DNA of 64,000 nt from Leptospira bouyouniensis (GCF_004769525.1 NZ_RQFT01000003.1:62001-126000); one strand, 5' to 3'. Counted from the stretch's first letter, positions 37,896-47,742 are shown. Numbers and translations are program-made. The notes: a model not told the origin generated them from the sequence alone.

Positions 37896-38060
37896 ATCAT
37901 CCTCAAGCAAACTCTATTTTTTGTATAATCTCTTTCGATTTAAATCAGAAAACCAATCTTTGGCTTTGAAATCAATAGGAGTAATGATTCAGAATTAGAG
38001 CAAAAATACTTGCTACTCTGATTTCCAAAGTTTAGGAGAGAATGAAAGAGATAAAAATAT

Positions 38061-38801
38061 CTAAATCAAACCCTTCTTTTTAAATTCTGTAATCACCACT
38101 TCCAAGTCTGCAGGGGAATCCACACCTAAGTTGGCTTTGTCGGAAAGGAAAACACCAATGGTTGATCCATTTTGAAGTGCACGCAGTTGTTCTAAAGATT
38201 CCACTGATTCCCAATCGGAAGCTGGTAGTTGGTTATAAGACATTAAAAAATCCCGTTCATAAGCATAAATGCCAAGATGACGGTGATACTTCGCATCACC
38301 TTTAAAGGAAGCCGGAATCATAGAACGAGAAAAATAATTAGCACGACCAGTTCGATCAAAAACCACCTTAACTTTGTTAGGGTCTTTTGGGTCTTCTGAG
38401 GGGGAAAAGGGTACTGCAGCCGTTGTCATTTCCCAATTTCGATGTTTTGTTTTTAAACCCACGACTCCATCGATAAGAGAAGTTTCCATGCCAGGTTCGT
38501 CGCCTTGGATGTTGACTATGATTCCATAGTTAGGGTACTTGTTTGCGACTTCAATGATACGATCGGTGCCTGTGGGATGGTCGGGGCTTGTGAGAATTGA
38601 CTCTCCTCCAAAACCTAATACCACATCATGGATTCGTTTGTCATCAGTTGCGACCACCAAACGGTGGAAAGACTTCGAAAGGGAAGCGTGGTGGTAAGTC
38701 CACTGGATCATTGGTTTTGTGCCAATGAGGGCCAGTGGTTTTCCAGGAAATCTTGTGCTCGGGTACCGCGCCGGGATTACACCAAGGATTTGGTCGGACA
38801 T
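38061..38801 (-). CDS. kdsB: 3-deoxy-manno-octulosonate cytidylyltransferase
   Basis: KdsB activates Kdo as CMP-Kdo for lipid A-core assembly. 246 residues with GVIPARYPSTRFPGKPLA, VATDDKRI, TSPDHPTGTDRI, VNIQGDEPGM with the metal-binding Asp and the HLGIYAYERDFL segment. Full length. It is the last gene of the motility run, five bases after fliL. Confidence 0.95.
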   Translation of the reverse strand: MSDQILGVIPARYPSTRFPGKPLALIGTKPMIQWTYHHASLSKSFHRLVVATDDKRIHDVVLGFGGESILTSPDHPTGTDRIIEVANKYPNYGIIVNIQGDEPGMETSLIDGVVGLKTKHRNWEMTTAAVPFSPSEDPKDPNKVKVVFDRTGRANYFSRSMIPASFKGDAKYHRHLGIYAYERDFLMSYNQLPASDWESVESLEQLRALQNGSTIGVFLSDKANLGVDSPADLEVVITEFKKKGLI

Positions 38802-38805
38802 AGTC

Positions 38806-39333
38806 CTAGTTTACCAAGAACTCGGTAAAGTAAACCTCTTTGATTTTTCCATTTGTCAAAATGTGATTTAAGTGGGCTTTGATTTCCTCACGCAAATCCA
38901 ATTGGTTGGTAATGGATTTTAGATCATCTTTTGTTTTTCGAGCAATCACCAAGTTAATGATGTTTTGCATTTGAGCGACACGGGCTGCAAGTTCCGCTGA
39001 AAGTGCAGGTTGACCCGATTCAAATCCTAAAGACATCTTTAACTTCACAAAGTGTGATTCACCAACATCTGAAGTATTCACTCTAAACTCTTCTTGGAAT
39101 GTGTAAACTTCCAAAGGAGGTGGAGCTTTCACAAGTGAAATATTCTTTTGTTGTTTGAAAACACTTGTTGCTGTTTTTTGAGCAACAAACATCGATATTA
39201 CGGTTACAATGATAATTCCAAAAATGGCCGCAGCGATGTACAATAACCATTTGACAATGGGGGACATCCCAGCAGAGGCGGAACTACCTTCGGCTAACCC
39301 ACCTTCTTCTTCATCTACTTCACGGTCGCCCAT
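38806..39333 (-). CDS. fliL: Flagellar basal body-associated protein FliL
   Basis: 175 residues: an acidic cytoplasmic tail, one membrane helix (about 27-50) and a periplasmic FliL domain (VYTFQEEFRVNTSD, HFVKLKMSLGFE, LDLREEIKAHLNHIL, KEVYFTEFLV). FliL associates with stators and modulates motor torque. It lies one base after motB, within flbD-motA-motB-fliL. Confidence 0.93.
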   Translation of the reverse strand: MGDREVDEEEGGLAEGSSASAGMSPIVKWLLYIAAAIFGIIIVTVISMFVAQKTATSVFKQQKNISLVKAPPPLEVYTFQEEFRVNTSDVGESHFVKLKMSLGFESGQPALSAELAARVAQMQNIINLVIARKTKDDLKSITNQLDLREEIKAHLNHILTNGKIKEVYFTEFLVN

Positions 39334-39334
39334 G

Positions 39335-40168
39335 TTAAAATTCTCCTTCTACATTTGTTTCAGTGTTCGGCAAACGAGTGTCAGGTAATCCATATTTACT
39401 TTCACCTGGTGCTCGTTTAGTAGACTTCTCTGTTAAAATGATGATATCCACTCTTCTGTTAAAAGCCTTTGCTTCCGGAGTACCTTCATTTTCCAACACA
39501 AGAGGTCTGTAGGATCCAAAACTAACCGCTTGGAACCAACTTGGTTCAATTTCTTCTGAGTTGATCATAAATACAGTGGCATTAACTGCCCTTGCTCCCG
39601 CCAAATCCCAGTTATTGATATATTCTCTTTCTTCACGTCCAGGACGACTCACTGGATTTACAGCATCATCATCACTATGCCCTTCTACTCTAACAAATCG
39701 TTCAAGCCCTTTGATAAGTCCTGCTGCTTTTCGTAGTGTTTCTCGAATAGCAGGTGTTAGGATTGCTGAACCTGGGTAAAAATAGTCTGCTCCTACAAGA
39801 GAAATCACAAGACCTCTTTCGTTTTCGGAGATTCTAACTTTCCCTGCTTCTACTTCAGGTTTGAATACTTCCTGGGCATCTTTTTTCGATTTGGATAAGT
39901 TACGCCCCACTACTTGGGAAGGAAGAGATTCAATTTGCATCCCCATCTCTTCCAAAGATCCTTTAGAAAGAGTTTGTCCACCAGTGAAAAAACCGGTGGT
40001 GGATTTAAATGCCGAGAGAATGATCTGCATCTCTTTTGCATCCGTTTTCCCTGTGGTATACAAAAGGATAAAGAAACAAAGGAGAAGTGTCACCATGTCC
40101 CCGTAAGTTGCCATGAACTCAGGAACTTTTTGGATACACTCAGGGCATTTTTCTTTTTTAGACGCCAT
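39335..40168 (-). CDS. motB: Flagellar motor stator protein MotB
   Basis: 277 residues. The single membrane helix carries the proton-binding Asp in YGDMVTLLLCFFIL (about 24), preceded by CPECIQKVPEFM as in other spirochaetal MotB. The C-terminal OmpA-like peptidoglycan-binding domain shows VRVEGHSDDDAV, NNWDLAGARAV and FNRRVDIIIL. It anchors the MotA channel to the cell wall. Nine bases after motA. Confidence 0.95.
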   Translation of the reverse strand: MASKKEKCPECIQKVPEFMATYGDMVTLLLCFFILLYTTGKTDAKEMQIILSAFKSTTGFFTGGQTLSKGSLEEMGMQIESLPSQVVGRNLSKSKKDAQEVFKPEVEAGKVRISENERGLVISLVGADYFYPGSAILTPAIRETLRKAAGLIKGLERFVRVEGHSDDDAVNPVSRPGREEREYINNWDLAGARAVNATVFMINSEEIEPSWFQAVSFGSYRPLVLENEGTPEAKAFNRRVDIIILTEKSTKRAPGESKYGLPDTRLPNTETNVEGEF

Positions 40169-40177
40169 GATTAAAGA

Positions 40178-40960
40178 TTAATCTCCATCATCCTTCAATG
40201 CAACTCGTTCAGCAGGAGTTAAGAAACTCGCCAATTTCTCTTTTACAATCCTTGGGTTATCTCCCGATTGAATTGATAAAGTCCCTTCCACCATCACTTG
40301 TTTGATCACAAGTTCATCTTCTGATCTACGTGTTAGTTTTCTTACGACAGGTGCCGCAAATAAGTTCTGGGCAAGTGATCCGTATAATGTGGTAATTAGG
40401 GCCGTTGCCATACCTTGTCCAATGGCACTCGCATCCCCACCACCTAAGTTCTTTAACATCCCCACAAGACCCACAAGGGTCCCAAGCATCCCGAAACCTG
40501 GCGCAAAACCAGCGTAAGCATCCCACCAACCGCGACCATACGCATGTCGCGCAGCAGTGTTACCAATTTCGGTTTCCATAATGTTACGTACAAGTTCAGG
40601 GTCTGTTCCATCCACAACGAGTTGGATTCCCTTCTTTAAAAATTCTTCCGGTAATTCATTAATATCATCTTCTAAGGCAAGTAATCCTTCACGACGTGCT
40701 TTTTCAGAGAAACTAACTAAGGTAGTAATCAGTCCTGGTAAATCTGAGGGAGGATTTTGGAATGCTTTTTTTGTAACCGCACCCACGCCGATAGTAGATG
40801 TCCATGGGAAAGAGATGATGGTCGCGGCTGCCGCACCACCGAATGTGATCATGACGGATGGAATATCAATGAGGTCAGTGAGCGCAAGACCCCCCGAGAC
40901 AACCCCAAGTAACATCAAGGCCAATCCTAAGGCCAAACCAATGACTGTAGCTATATCCAT
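40178..40960 (-). CDS. motA: Flagellar motor stator protein MotA
   Basis: 260 residues with four membrane helices, the cytoplasmic loop with the charged helix (SFSEKARREGLLALEDDINEL) and the conserved helix-3 segment PGFGMLGTLVGLVGML. Forms the ion channel of the periplasmic flagellar motor with MotB. Preceded by flbD after three bases. Confidence 0.96.
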   Translation of the reverse strand: MDIATVIGLALGLALMLLGVVSGGLALTDLIDIPSVMITFGGAAAATIISFPWTSTIGVGAVTKKAFQNPPSDLPGLITTLVSFSEKARREGLLALEDDINELPEEFLKKGIQLVVDGTDPELVRNIMETEIGNTAARHAYGRGWWDAYAGFAPGFGMLGTLVGLVGMLKNLGGGDASAIGQGMATALITTLYGSLAQNLFAAPVVRKLTRRSEDELVIKQVMVEGTLSIQSGDNPRIVKEKLASFLTPAERVALKDDGD

Positions 40961-40963
40961 TTC

Positions 40964-41182
40964 TTATGTTTCCTCAGGCCTTTTTTCACCCACTCGAGGT
41001 AGGTTGTGGATTCTTGTTTGGTAAGCGATTACCTTTTCCACAACGTCCGTTACCGTCTCTTGTACAATGAATTTCTTCTCATTCACAAGAGTGATGATCG
41101 TATCTGGATTTGCTTCGATGGTCTCAATCAAATCTGCATTGAGAACAAATTCCGCACCTTTGAGTCGATGTAAAATGACCAA
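40964..41182 (-). CDS. flbD: FlbD family flagellar protein
   Basis: 72 residues, the standard small FlbD: VILHRLKGAEFVLNADLIETIEANPDT in parts, then LVNEKKFIVQETVTDVVEKVIAY. Its role is unclear, but it is nearly always next to motAB. The start is TTG with AAGGGGG four bases upstream, which decides it. Confidence 0.9.
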   Translation of the reverse strand: MVILHRLKGAEFVLNADLIETIEANPDTIITLVNEKKFIVQETVTDVVEKVIAYQTRIHNLPRVGEKRPEET

Positions 41183-41203
41183 GAGATCCCCCTTCAGAGA
41201 TTT

Positions 41204-42283
41204 CTATTTATGTCTATCGACTACCTTTCGAATTTCGCTTACGAATTTTTCTTCCGTGAATCGATTGATGGAATTTTGGAAATCCCAACGTTTGAATTGG
41301 ATTTTTTCTGACCGTTTGATGGCATCATTTAAGGATTTTACCGTTTGTTCTTCGAAAAATACCCCTGTTTTGCCCTCTTTTACCGACTCTAAGGCACCAC
41401 CTTTCCCATATGCGATGACAGGAGTGGCATAGGCTTGGGATTCCACAGGAGTGATCCCAAAGTCTTCCATCCCTGGGAAAATAAACCCACGAGCCTTTTT
41501 ATACAATTCGATCACTTCGGTGCGGGGAAGTCCTTTTTTCCAAAGGATATTTTTTGGGAGATTTTTGACGAGTTTTCCTTCTTCCTGGCCCCCACCCACA
41601 AGGATAAGTGGTTTTCCATTCTCTCGAAAGGCTTCGATGGCAAGGTCAATTTTTTTATAAGGTGCAAAGGCAGATACCATCAAATAATAATCATCTTTTG
41701 AGTTATCATGCACACGAAAGTCTTGGGGCAAACATGGTGGATAAATGATTTTATAATCACGGCGGTAGTACTTTTGGATTCGCCTTCCCACAAAATGTGA
41801 GTTACATGTAAAATAATCCACACGGTTTGCAGAAGCAGCATCCCAAGTGCGAAGGTAATTGGCAATAGATTGTAAAAGAAAAAATTTAAAACCCTTTCGG
41901 TTTGGAAAATAATCATAATACATATCCCAAACATAACGCATTGGGCTATGCACATAACTTAGATGAAATGTATCAGGATGAGGGATGACACCTTTGGCGA
42001 CACAGTGGGAAGAGCTGATGACAACATCGTATCCTTTAAGATCCAAGGATTCGATTGCCGTAGGGAATAAAGGAAGATAATAACGATAGTATTTCTCTTT
42101 AAACGGAAGGTTGTTTGTAAAGGCTGTTGTAATCTTTCTGTTTTCAATTCGTGCGTTTAGTTTCCCTTTTAAATAAAACAAACTAAACAAATCAGCCTCT
42201 GGGTATGCTTTTAACATACTATCAAGAACAACTTCTCCACCCCGCATACCGGTGAGCCAATCATGTATAATTGCAACTTTCAT
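41204..42283 (-). CDS. GT4-type glycosyltransferase (GT-B fold)
   Basis: 359 residues. N-terminal VAIIHDWLTGMRGGEVVLDSM, a central VVISSSHCVAKG and HSPMRYVWD, and the C-terminal nucleotide-sugar site GFIFPGMEDFGITPVESQAYATPVIA in parts with EX7E spacing. Members of this group make surface polysaccharides. The ATG overlaps the MCE stop (TAATG), so it is coupled to an envelope-lipid gene on one side and to flbD on the other. Confidence 0.9.
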   Translation of the reverse strand: MKVAIIHDWLTGMRGGEVVLDSMLKAYPEADLFSLFYLKGKLNARIENRKITTAFTNNLPFKEKYYRYYLPLFPTAIESLDLKGYDVVISSSHCVAKGVIPHPDTFHLSYVHSPMRYVWDMYYDYFPNRKGFKFFLLQSIANYLRTWDAASANRVDYFTCNSHFVGRRIQKYYRRDYKIIYPPCLPQDFRVHDNSKDDYYLMVSAFAPYKKIDLAIEAFRENGKPLILVGGGQEEGKLVKNLPKNILWKKGLPRTEVIELYKKARGFIFPGMEDFGITPVESQAYATPVIAYGKGGALESVKEGKTGVFFEEQTVKSLNDAIKRSEKIQFKRWDFQNSINRFTEEKFVSEIRKVVDRHK

Positions 42284-43077
42284 TAATTCTGTGGTCCAAT
42301 CCTTCTTCCAGTTATCGGCGTAGTACGGCCGTAATACGATGCTGTTATTAAAAAAGGAATTGGCATGGTATTTTCTAAATTTCTAGAACTTTCCATATAC
42401 CTTCTTCCTTCCTTTCCTATGGCTTCTGCGTCTTTGATGGTCGCAAGAAGTTCATCATACATCTCGGTACTCCCTATAATTTTAGGAATCGTACCTTGTG
42501 TTTGATTTAATTTATCGGTGATGGAACGAAAATCCAATGTGATTTGTCTTAGATCTGCTCTATTTTCTTCCATGGTTGCAGAAGTAGCTTTAAAAAAATC
42601 ATCAAAATACCTTGCCGATGGTAAGTAATCTGGAGTTTTTTCCCCTTCTCGAAAGGTAGGTTTGAAAAAGGGTCGTTTTCCATCAGAACTCCCAGGGTTA
42701 ATATTGATGATCCTACCCGAGAATAAAGTAACGGTTTGAAAATCCACCTCATAATTATCCCATAATGTCAATGGATCTTCCAAAGCAATATGGAGTTCGA
42801 TCGCATGATCCATGTTATGGTCGAGAAATCTTCGATCTGGGACATCGATAAGTGGTCTGGAATCAATATGAGCTACGTATCCCTTTTGGATTCCAAGGAT
42901 TCGAACTTCGGTCCCTTCTTTGATCCCATCAATTCGTGAATAAAACAATGAAAGTCGATAAGGATATTTTTTGGTAGGTCTATCTGGTTGGATAACAGTT
43001 GTAAAAAATGCAAAAACCAAAATCGAAAAAAAAATGATACCGGTGATGGTTTCGTTGTTTAATTTTTTTGATTTCAC
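42283..43077 (-). CDS. MCE/MlaD-domain membrane protein
   Basis: About 264 residues: one membrane helix (IIFFSILVFAFFTTVI) then an MCE domain (YRLSLFYSRIDGIKEGTEVRILGIQKGYV) with an inserted loop and GRIININPGSSDG. A helical tail follows. MCE proteins form rings that carry lipids between membranes. No mlaE or mlaF gene is nearby. The start is uncertain: GTG at 43077 is preferred, TTG at 43119 would add 14 residues. Confidence 0.82.
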   Translation of the reverse strand: MKSKKLNNETITGIIFFSILVFAFFTTVIQPDRPTKKYPYRLSLFYSRIDGIKEGTEVRILGIQKGYVAHIDSRPLIDVPDRRFLDHNMDHAIELHIALEDPLTLWDNYEVDFQTVTLFSGRIININPGSSDGKRPFFKPTFREGEKTPDYLPSARYFDDFFKATSATMEENRADLRQITLDFRSITDKLNQTQGTIPKIIGSTEMYDELLATIKDAEAIGKEGRRYMESSRNLENTMPIPFLITASYYGRTTPITGRRIGPQN

Positions 43078-43148
43078 AGGGGACTCAAAGTAGTTTCTTT
43101 CAAAAGAAAGAGTTGGCAAGCAGATTTTACATGAGTGAATGGAATGAG

Positions 43149-44129
43149 ATGAAAGCAGTCACCATCCTCAAATACGATGAAACCGAACCACAATTGGAAC
43201 TCCGTGAAAAAGAAATTCCAACACCAAAAGAGAATGAAGTCAGGATCAAAATCCACCTTTCTCCCATCAATCCATCTGATCTGATGTTCATTCGTGGACT
43301 GTATGGATTCAAAAAAAAAGCTCCTGTCTCTGCTGGTTTTGAAGCCAGTGGTACTGTCGATGCAGTTGGCAGTGAAATCAAAACCCTGAAAGTAGGAATG
43401 TCTGTTTCTTGTGTGGCCCCTCAAAATGATGGGTCTTGGGCAGAGTATATGATCACTACTGAAGACAACTGTTTGCCGTTAGTAGATGGTGTTACACTTG
43501 ATGAAGGTTCTAGTTTTTTTGTGAATCCGATGACAGCTTGGGCAATGGTCTCACGATGCCAAAAAGAAGGACACCAGGCGATGGTCCAAACAGCAGCTGC
43601 CAGTGCCCTTGGTAAAATGGTAGTTCGCCTTTGTAAAGAAAAAGGTATTCCTTTAATCAATGTTGTGCGAAAGAAAGAACAAGAAGATAGTTTAGCAGAA
43701 ATTGGTGCTGAAAACATTCTCAATTCCACTTCACCCAATTACCAAAAAGAATTATTCAAACTTTCAAAAAAACTAAATGCTACCTATGCAATTGATGCAG
43801 TTGCGGGGGATACGGCTCAGTCTCTTGTGGAATGTATGCCTTATGGGTCCAAACTGATTTGTTATGGAGCGCTATCAGAAAAACCATTTGCTGTGAATTC
43901 AGGGATCATCCTTTTCCAAAATAAAAAAATCGAAGGATTTTGGTTATCCTCTTGGATTTATGAAATTGGATTGGAAGAATTTCAAAAACAAGCAAAGGAA
44001 GCACAAAAATATTTGAAGACAGTTTTCCAAACCAAAATCAATAAACGATTTAAATTTGAGGAATACAAAGAAGGTTTAGAATTTTATAAACAACATATGA
44101 CGGAAGGGAAGGTCGTTTTTGGTCCGTAA
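43149..44129 (+). CDS. MDR-type zinc-free alcohol dehydrogenase / quinone oxidoreductase
   Basis: About 326 residues. Medium-chain dehydrogenase fold: MKAVTILKYDETEPQLEL, the catalytic-domain GFEASGTVDAVGSEI, and a Rossmann domain with AAASALGKMVVRLCKEKG replacing the usual GxGxxG (AASALG is the quinone-reductase form). No structural zinc Cys cluster is seen. The ATG at 43149 follows a GGAATGAG stretch. ATG 43131 is an alternative. Substrate unknown. Confidence 0.85.
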   Translation: MKAVTILKYDETEPQLELREKEIPTPKENEVRIKIHLSPINPSDLMFIRGLYGFKKKAPVSAGFEASGTVDAVGSEIKTLKVGMSVSCVAPQNDGSWAEYMITTEDNCLPLVDGVTLDEGSSFFVNPMTAWAMVSRCQKEGHQAMVQTAAASALGKMVVRLCKEKGIPLINVVRKKEQEDSLAEIGAENILNSTSPNYQKELFKLSKKLNATYAIDAVAGDTAQSLVECMPYGSKLICYGALSEKPFAVNSGIILFQNKKIEGFWLSSWIYEIGLEEFQKQAKEAQKYLKTVFQTKINKRFKFEEYKEGLEFYKQHMTEGKVVFGP

Positions 44130-44655
44130 TTTAATTTCTACCTTTGGGATTTGTTTGCTGGTAACATTTGTTTTTTCAAATTGTATCAGCGATACAAAAA
44201 AAAATCTCGATAGCCTCAAAGCGTGTAAGTTTGATTTGGTGGATGTTCGCGTTGACCTAAAACCAAATCCAAGTTTTCCTCTCATACCTTTACTTGATTT
44301 ATATCCACAAATTTCTGTCACCAATCCAAATCCTACCAAAGTCAACATTTACCAATTTGATTTGGACATTGAACTTGTTACTTCGCAAGGGAAGGAATAC
44401 ATTGGAAAACTCCAAAACGAGAGCCCCGTTGAAGTAGAACCAAATTCTGAAACTTTAGTTGTATTAAAACTAGTGCCTGAACAAAAGGGATCCATCCTTC
44501 CAAAACTTTTAATGTTAGCCAAACAACTTGGTGAAGCAGCGAGAAAAGGGGGAGAAGCAGAATTTGAAATCTACGGAACAGTGCAAGTGGATAGTGTTTT
44601 TGGAAAACTTCCAATACCAATCAGGGAAGTTTCTCGGATCAAATTAAAAAAATGA
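44119..44655 (+). CDS. LEA type 2-like lipoprotein
   Basis: 178 residues with signal and lipobox VFSNC (Cys about 21). The body matches a LEA-14/WHy-type beta sandwich: LIPLLDLYPQISVTNPNPTKVNIYQFDLDIEL in parts and VEPNSETLVVLKLVP. Such domains occur in desiccation-related and envelope proteins. TTG start at 44119 overlaps the upstream stop and has GAAGG before it. Confidence 0.8.
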   Translation: MVRNLISTFGICLLVTFVFSNCISDTKKNLDSLKACKFDLVDVRVDLKPNPSFPLIPLLDLYPQISVTNPNPTKVNIYQFDLDIELVTSQGKEYIGKLQNESPVEVEPNSETLVVLKLVPEQKGSILPKLLMLAKQLGEAARKGGEAEFEIYGTVQVDSVFGKLPIPIREVSRIKLKK

Positions 44656-44960
44656 ATTCAAATTCTTTGATTCGTTTCCTGCTGATCATTGTTAGTTGCA
44701 TCGCATTGCAGTGCATACAAAATCGAGATGACTTGTTTTACTCTGCCGTCGAAGGAAACCAAAAAATATTCGAAAATTATGCACTCAAAAACTCAGCATG
44801 TGGCTCCAATAAACTACCAGGATCACTTGCCCTTGGAAGAGTCAAAATTGACGACGCAAAACTTTGTTTTAGAGCTATAGAACTCACAAGTTGTCCTGCA
44901 TGGAATACTGAGGGTTTTATTCCTGATTCTTGTAAAGTGATTGGAACAAGTTTGCGATAG
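44652..44960 (+). CDS. Small Cys-containing lipoprotein, unknown
   Basis: 102 residues. A signal region ends in IALQC (Cys about 21). The mature part has four more Cys (NSACGSN, AKLCFR, TSCPAW, DSCKVIG) that could form two disulfides. No known family recognised. Overlaps the LEA-like gene by four bases (ATGA) and is probably co-transcribed with it. Confidence 0.7.
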   Translation: MNSNSLIRFLLIIVSCIALQCIQNRDDLFYSAVEGNQKIFENYALKNSACGSNKLPGSLALGRVKIDDAKLCFRAIELTSCPAWNTEGFIPDSCKVIGTSLR

Positions 44961-44962
44961 AT

Positions 44963-45472
44963 ATGTTGCGTTATTTATTTGATTTATCAAACGCTGAAAT
45001 TTTTTTATTCGCAGCACTTGGACTCGCCGGTGTATTTTTAATCTTGTTTGGAAAATTACGGAAAAAAGAATCATCATCCAACTCAAAAACCAAACCAAGT
45101 TCTAGTGCAGATGATTCGAATCGAAATACGGATGGAAAAACCAAAAAAGATTCTAAATCTTCAAAAGATAATAATCTTAAGGTGATGGAGATATTTGACT
45201 ATAATGGAACAAAAATCTTACACCAAGACGGAGCATATACGGTAAACGATCAAGGTGTTGTTACCAATTATATGAATTGGAATTTACTTCCAAACAAATA
45301 CCAAAAAATGGTAAAAGAACTCGATAATCGTTCGTTAGGTGAAAAAGGAGAAGATTATTTTTTAGAAATGATCAATGGTTTTTATTATGTATCTCTGCCA
45401 GGTGGAAAAAAAAAGAGATACGATTCTATCCAAAGTATCCCGGCAGACATACGAAAACGACTAGGGGTTTAA
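44963..45472 (+). CDS. Membrane-anchored hypothetical protein
   Basis: 169 residues: one N-terminal membrane helix (IFLFAALGLAGVFLILFG, about 12-30), a Ser/Lys/Asp-rich low-complexity linker (about 32-75) and a compact C-terminal domain with LHQDGAYTVNDQGVVTNYMNW and RSLGEKGEDYFLEMINGFYYV. Function not recognised. Two bases after the small lipoprotein gene. Confidence 0.7.
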   Translation: MLRYLFDLSNAEIFLFAALGLAGVFLILFGKLRKKESSSNSKTKPSSSADDSNRNTDGKTKKDSKSSKDNNLKVMEIFDYNGTKILHQDGAYTVNDQGVVTNYMNWNLLPNKYQKMVKELDNRSLGEKGEDYFLEMINGFYYVSLPGGKKKRYDSIQSIPADIRKRLGV

Positions 45473-45477
45473 AAAGA

Positions 45478-46413
45478 CTAAGTAGATAATACTTCCACTT
45501 TCTTTTTAGATTTTACCTCTGATCTGTTCTTCCGATTTTCTAACTTCTCTTGTTTTTTCGCAAGGTCTCGATTAATTCCTTCTTCCAATACTTTTTTAGG
45601 AGGTTTTTTTAGATCCCAAACGATACCAAACCAACTGAGAACTTTAAGGATATAATACGTAACATCAATTTCATACCAATAAAAACCCTGGTTTACCGAC
45701 GAACAGTAGTAATGGTGGTTATTGTGCCATCCTTCTCCCATCGTGAGTAGCGCTAACCAAACATTATTTTTACTTGTATCCCTTGAATCATAACGAACAG
45801 AACCATATACATGGGAAAGTGAATTGATGGTCCATGTAGCATGGCCTAAAATAAAAGTTGATACTGCATAACCATACACGAGCCAACCCCACCCACCAAC
45901 GGCATAAAGTAAAATTGCATACGTTAATGGTGGGATCCAATGGTTCCGATCAAGCCATCTGAGCTCCGGGAATTTGTAAAAGTCAGGTATGAGTTTTGCT
46001 TCATAGTCATTATAATCGTCTCGCAAAAACCAAAACATATGCGAATACCAAAATCCTTTTCTACTTGGAGAGTGGATGTCTTTTTCTGTATCCGAATACT
46101 TGTGATGGTTTCTATGATGTGCCGCCCACCATAATGCACCCTTTTGCATAGACATCGAACCAATCCATGCCAATACAAATTGGAAGACCCTGGATGTTTT
46201 AAAGGAAGCATGAGAAAAATAACGGTGGTAAGCGCCCGTAATTCCAAACATACGGAGGAAATAAGAACCAACTGCAACCCAGACCAAAGTCCAGGAAAAG
46301 GGGACAGTAAAAACCGTTAAGACAGTCGCTTGTACAAGGAAAAATAAAACTAAAAAAAGGAGAGGTGCCTGTTCTTTGACAACAGGTTCCACGGAGGAAG
46401 ATGCAGAATTCAT
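45478..46413 (-). CDS. Acyl-CoA/fatty acid desaturase
   Basis: 311 residues with the three His boxes of the delta-9 membrane desaturases: HRYFSH, HHRNHH and HNNHH. Four membrane helices. A di-iron site introduces a double bond into saturated acyl chains and controls membrane fluidity. The Lys/Glu-rich tail is unusual but not part of the domain. Convergent with the gene ending at 45472. Confidence 0.92.
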   Translation of the reverse strand: MNSASSSVEPVVKEQAPLLFLVLFFLVQATVLTVFTVPFSWTLVWVAVGSYFLRMFGITGAYHRYFSHASFKTSRVFQFVLAWIGSMSMQKGALWWAAHHRNHHKYSDTEKDIHSPSRKGFWYSHMFWFLRDDYNDYEAKLIPDFYKFPELRWLDRNHWIPPLTYAILLYAVGGWGWLVYGYAVSTFILGHATWTINSLSHVYGSVRYDSRDTSKNNVWLALLTMGEGWHNNHHYYCSSVNQGFYWYEIDVTYYILKVLSWFGIVWDLKKPPKKVLEEGINRDLAKKQEKLENRKNRSEVKSKKKVEVLST

Positions 46414-46515
46414 TCAATAACCTATACCTATTGGAGTCTTTCCAACTCGATTGGTTGCAAAAAAATTCATTCTACTTGATTCCCGATTTGCCTCTCCTAC
46501 CCTGTCCATAAACCC

Positions 46516-47730
46516 ATGTCATCGAAAATCGTTGTCCAAAAATACGGTGGAACCTCAGTTGGTGACACCACCAAAATTAAAAATGTGGCGAAACGTATCA
46601 AACGTTACCACGACGAAGGCCAAAAAGTTGCCGTTGTAGTTTCTGCAATGGGACATACTACCGACGAACTTGTCGATCTTGCCGACCAAATTTCTCAAAA
46701 TCCACCAAAACGTGAAATGGATATGTTACTCTCCACAGGAGAACAAGTTTCCATCGCATTACTCGCAATAGCTCTCAATGAGTTAGGAGTCCCTGCTCAA
46801 TCTTTTACAGGTTCTCAGTTAAAGATTTTAACAGATGGAAACTTTTCTAATGGAAAAATCGAAATGATCGACAGGTCAAGAATCGACGAAGCCTTTAACA
46901 AAGGGAAGGTGGTGATTGTTGCTGGATTCCAAGGAATCGACAAAGATGAAAACATTGTCACATTGGGCAGAGGTGGAAGTGATACTTCTGCTGTGGCTCT
47001 TGCGGCGGCACTTGGTGCAGACGAATGTGAAATTTATACAGATGTAGATGGTGTATATACAGCTGACCCAAGAAAAATCCCGACAGCAAAAATGCACAAA
47101 CAAATCACGTATGAAGAGATGTTAGAACTCGCAAGTCTTGGGGCCGGAGTTCTCCATTCTCGAAGCGTAGAATTAGGAATGAATTACAACGTGGTGATCC
47201 ACGTGCGATCTAGTTTCCATGATAAACCGGGAACATTAGTTATGAGTGAGGATAAAATAATGGAAAAAATGAAAGTAAGCGGAGTAACAGCAAAAGGGGA
47301 CCAAGCACGTGTTACCATCGCTGATGTAAAAGACAAACCAGGGATTGCAGCCGATCTTTTCACTCAATTATCCAACAAAGATGTCATTGTTGACGTGATC
47401 GTTCAATCTTCTCCAAGGGACGGTATCAATACTATTTCTTTTACCATTGCTAAAAAAGATATCAATGCAGCGAAACCAATTATTGAAGCATATGCAAAGG
47501 AACATGGAAATGGAAAAGCAGAAATTGACGAAAACATTTCGATAGTTTCGGCTGTGGGAGTTGGTATGAAATCACATGTTGGTGTGGCGGCAAAAATGTT
47601 CCAATCGCTTGCTGAAAAAAATATCAATATCGAGATGATTTCGACATCTGAGATCAAAATTTCTTGTGTCATCAAACAAAACCAAGCGGAAGACGCAGTA
47701 AAAGCTTTACATACTACCTTCATCGGGTAG
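46516..47730 (+). CDS. lysC: Aspartate kinase
   Basis: 404 residues, monofunctional. Kinase domain with [24 protein letters not shown] and [17 protein letters not shown]. Two C-terminal ACT domains ([20 protein letters not shown] and [18 protein letters not shown]). It commits aspartate to Lys, Met, Thr and diaminopimelate synthesis. Leads a five-gene run, and the SurA-like gene starts 12 bases later. Confidence 0.95.
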   Translation: MSSKIVVQKYGGTSVGDTTKIKNVAKRIKRYHDEGQKVAVVVSAMGHTTDELVDLADQISQNPPKREMDMLLSTGEQVSIALLAIALNELGVPAQSFTGSQLKILTDGNFSNGKIEMIDRSRIDEAFNKGKVVIVAGFQGIDKDENIVTLGRGGSDTSAVALAAALGADECEIYTDVDGVYTADPRKIPTAKMHKQITYEEMLELASLGAGVLHSRSVELGMNYNVVIHVRSSFHDKPGTLVMSEDKIMEKMKVSGVTAKGDQARVTIADVKDKPGIAADLFTQLSNKDVIVDVIVQSSPRDGINTISFTIAKKDINAAKPIIEAYAKEHGNGKAEIDENISIVSAVGVGMKSHVGVAAKMFQSLAEKNINIEMISTSEIKISCVIKQNQAEDAVKALHTTFIG

Positions 47731-47742
47731 ATTTATGACCGT

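Noticed and set aside
46414..46515. Lysine riboswitch before lysC
   Set aside because: The gap is only about 100 bases and shows none of the conserved helices. Too short for the known lysine element.
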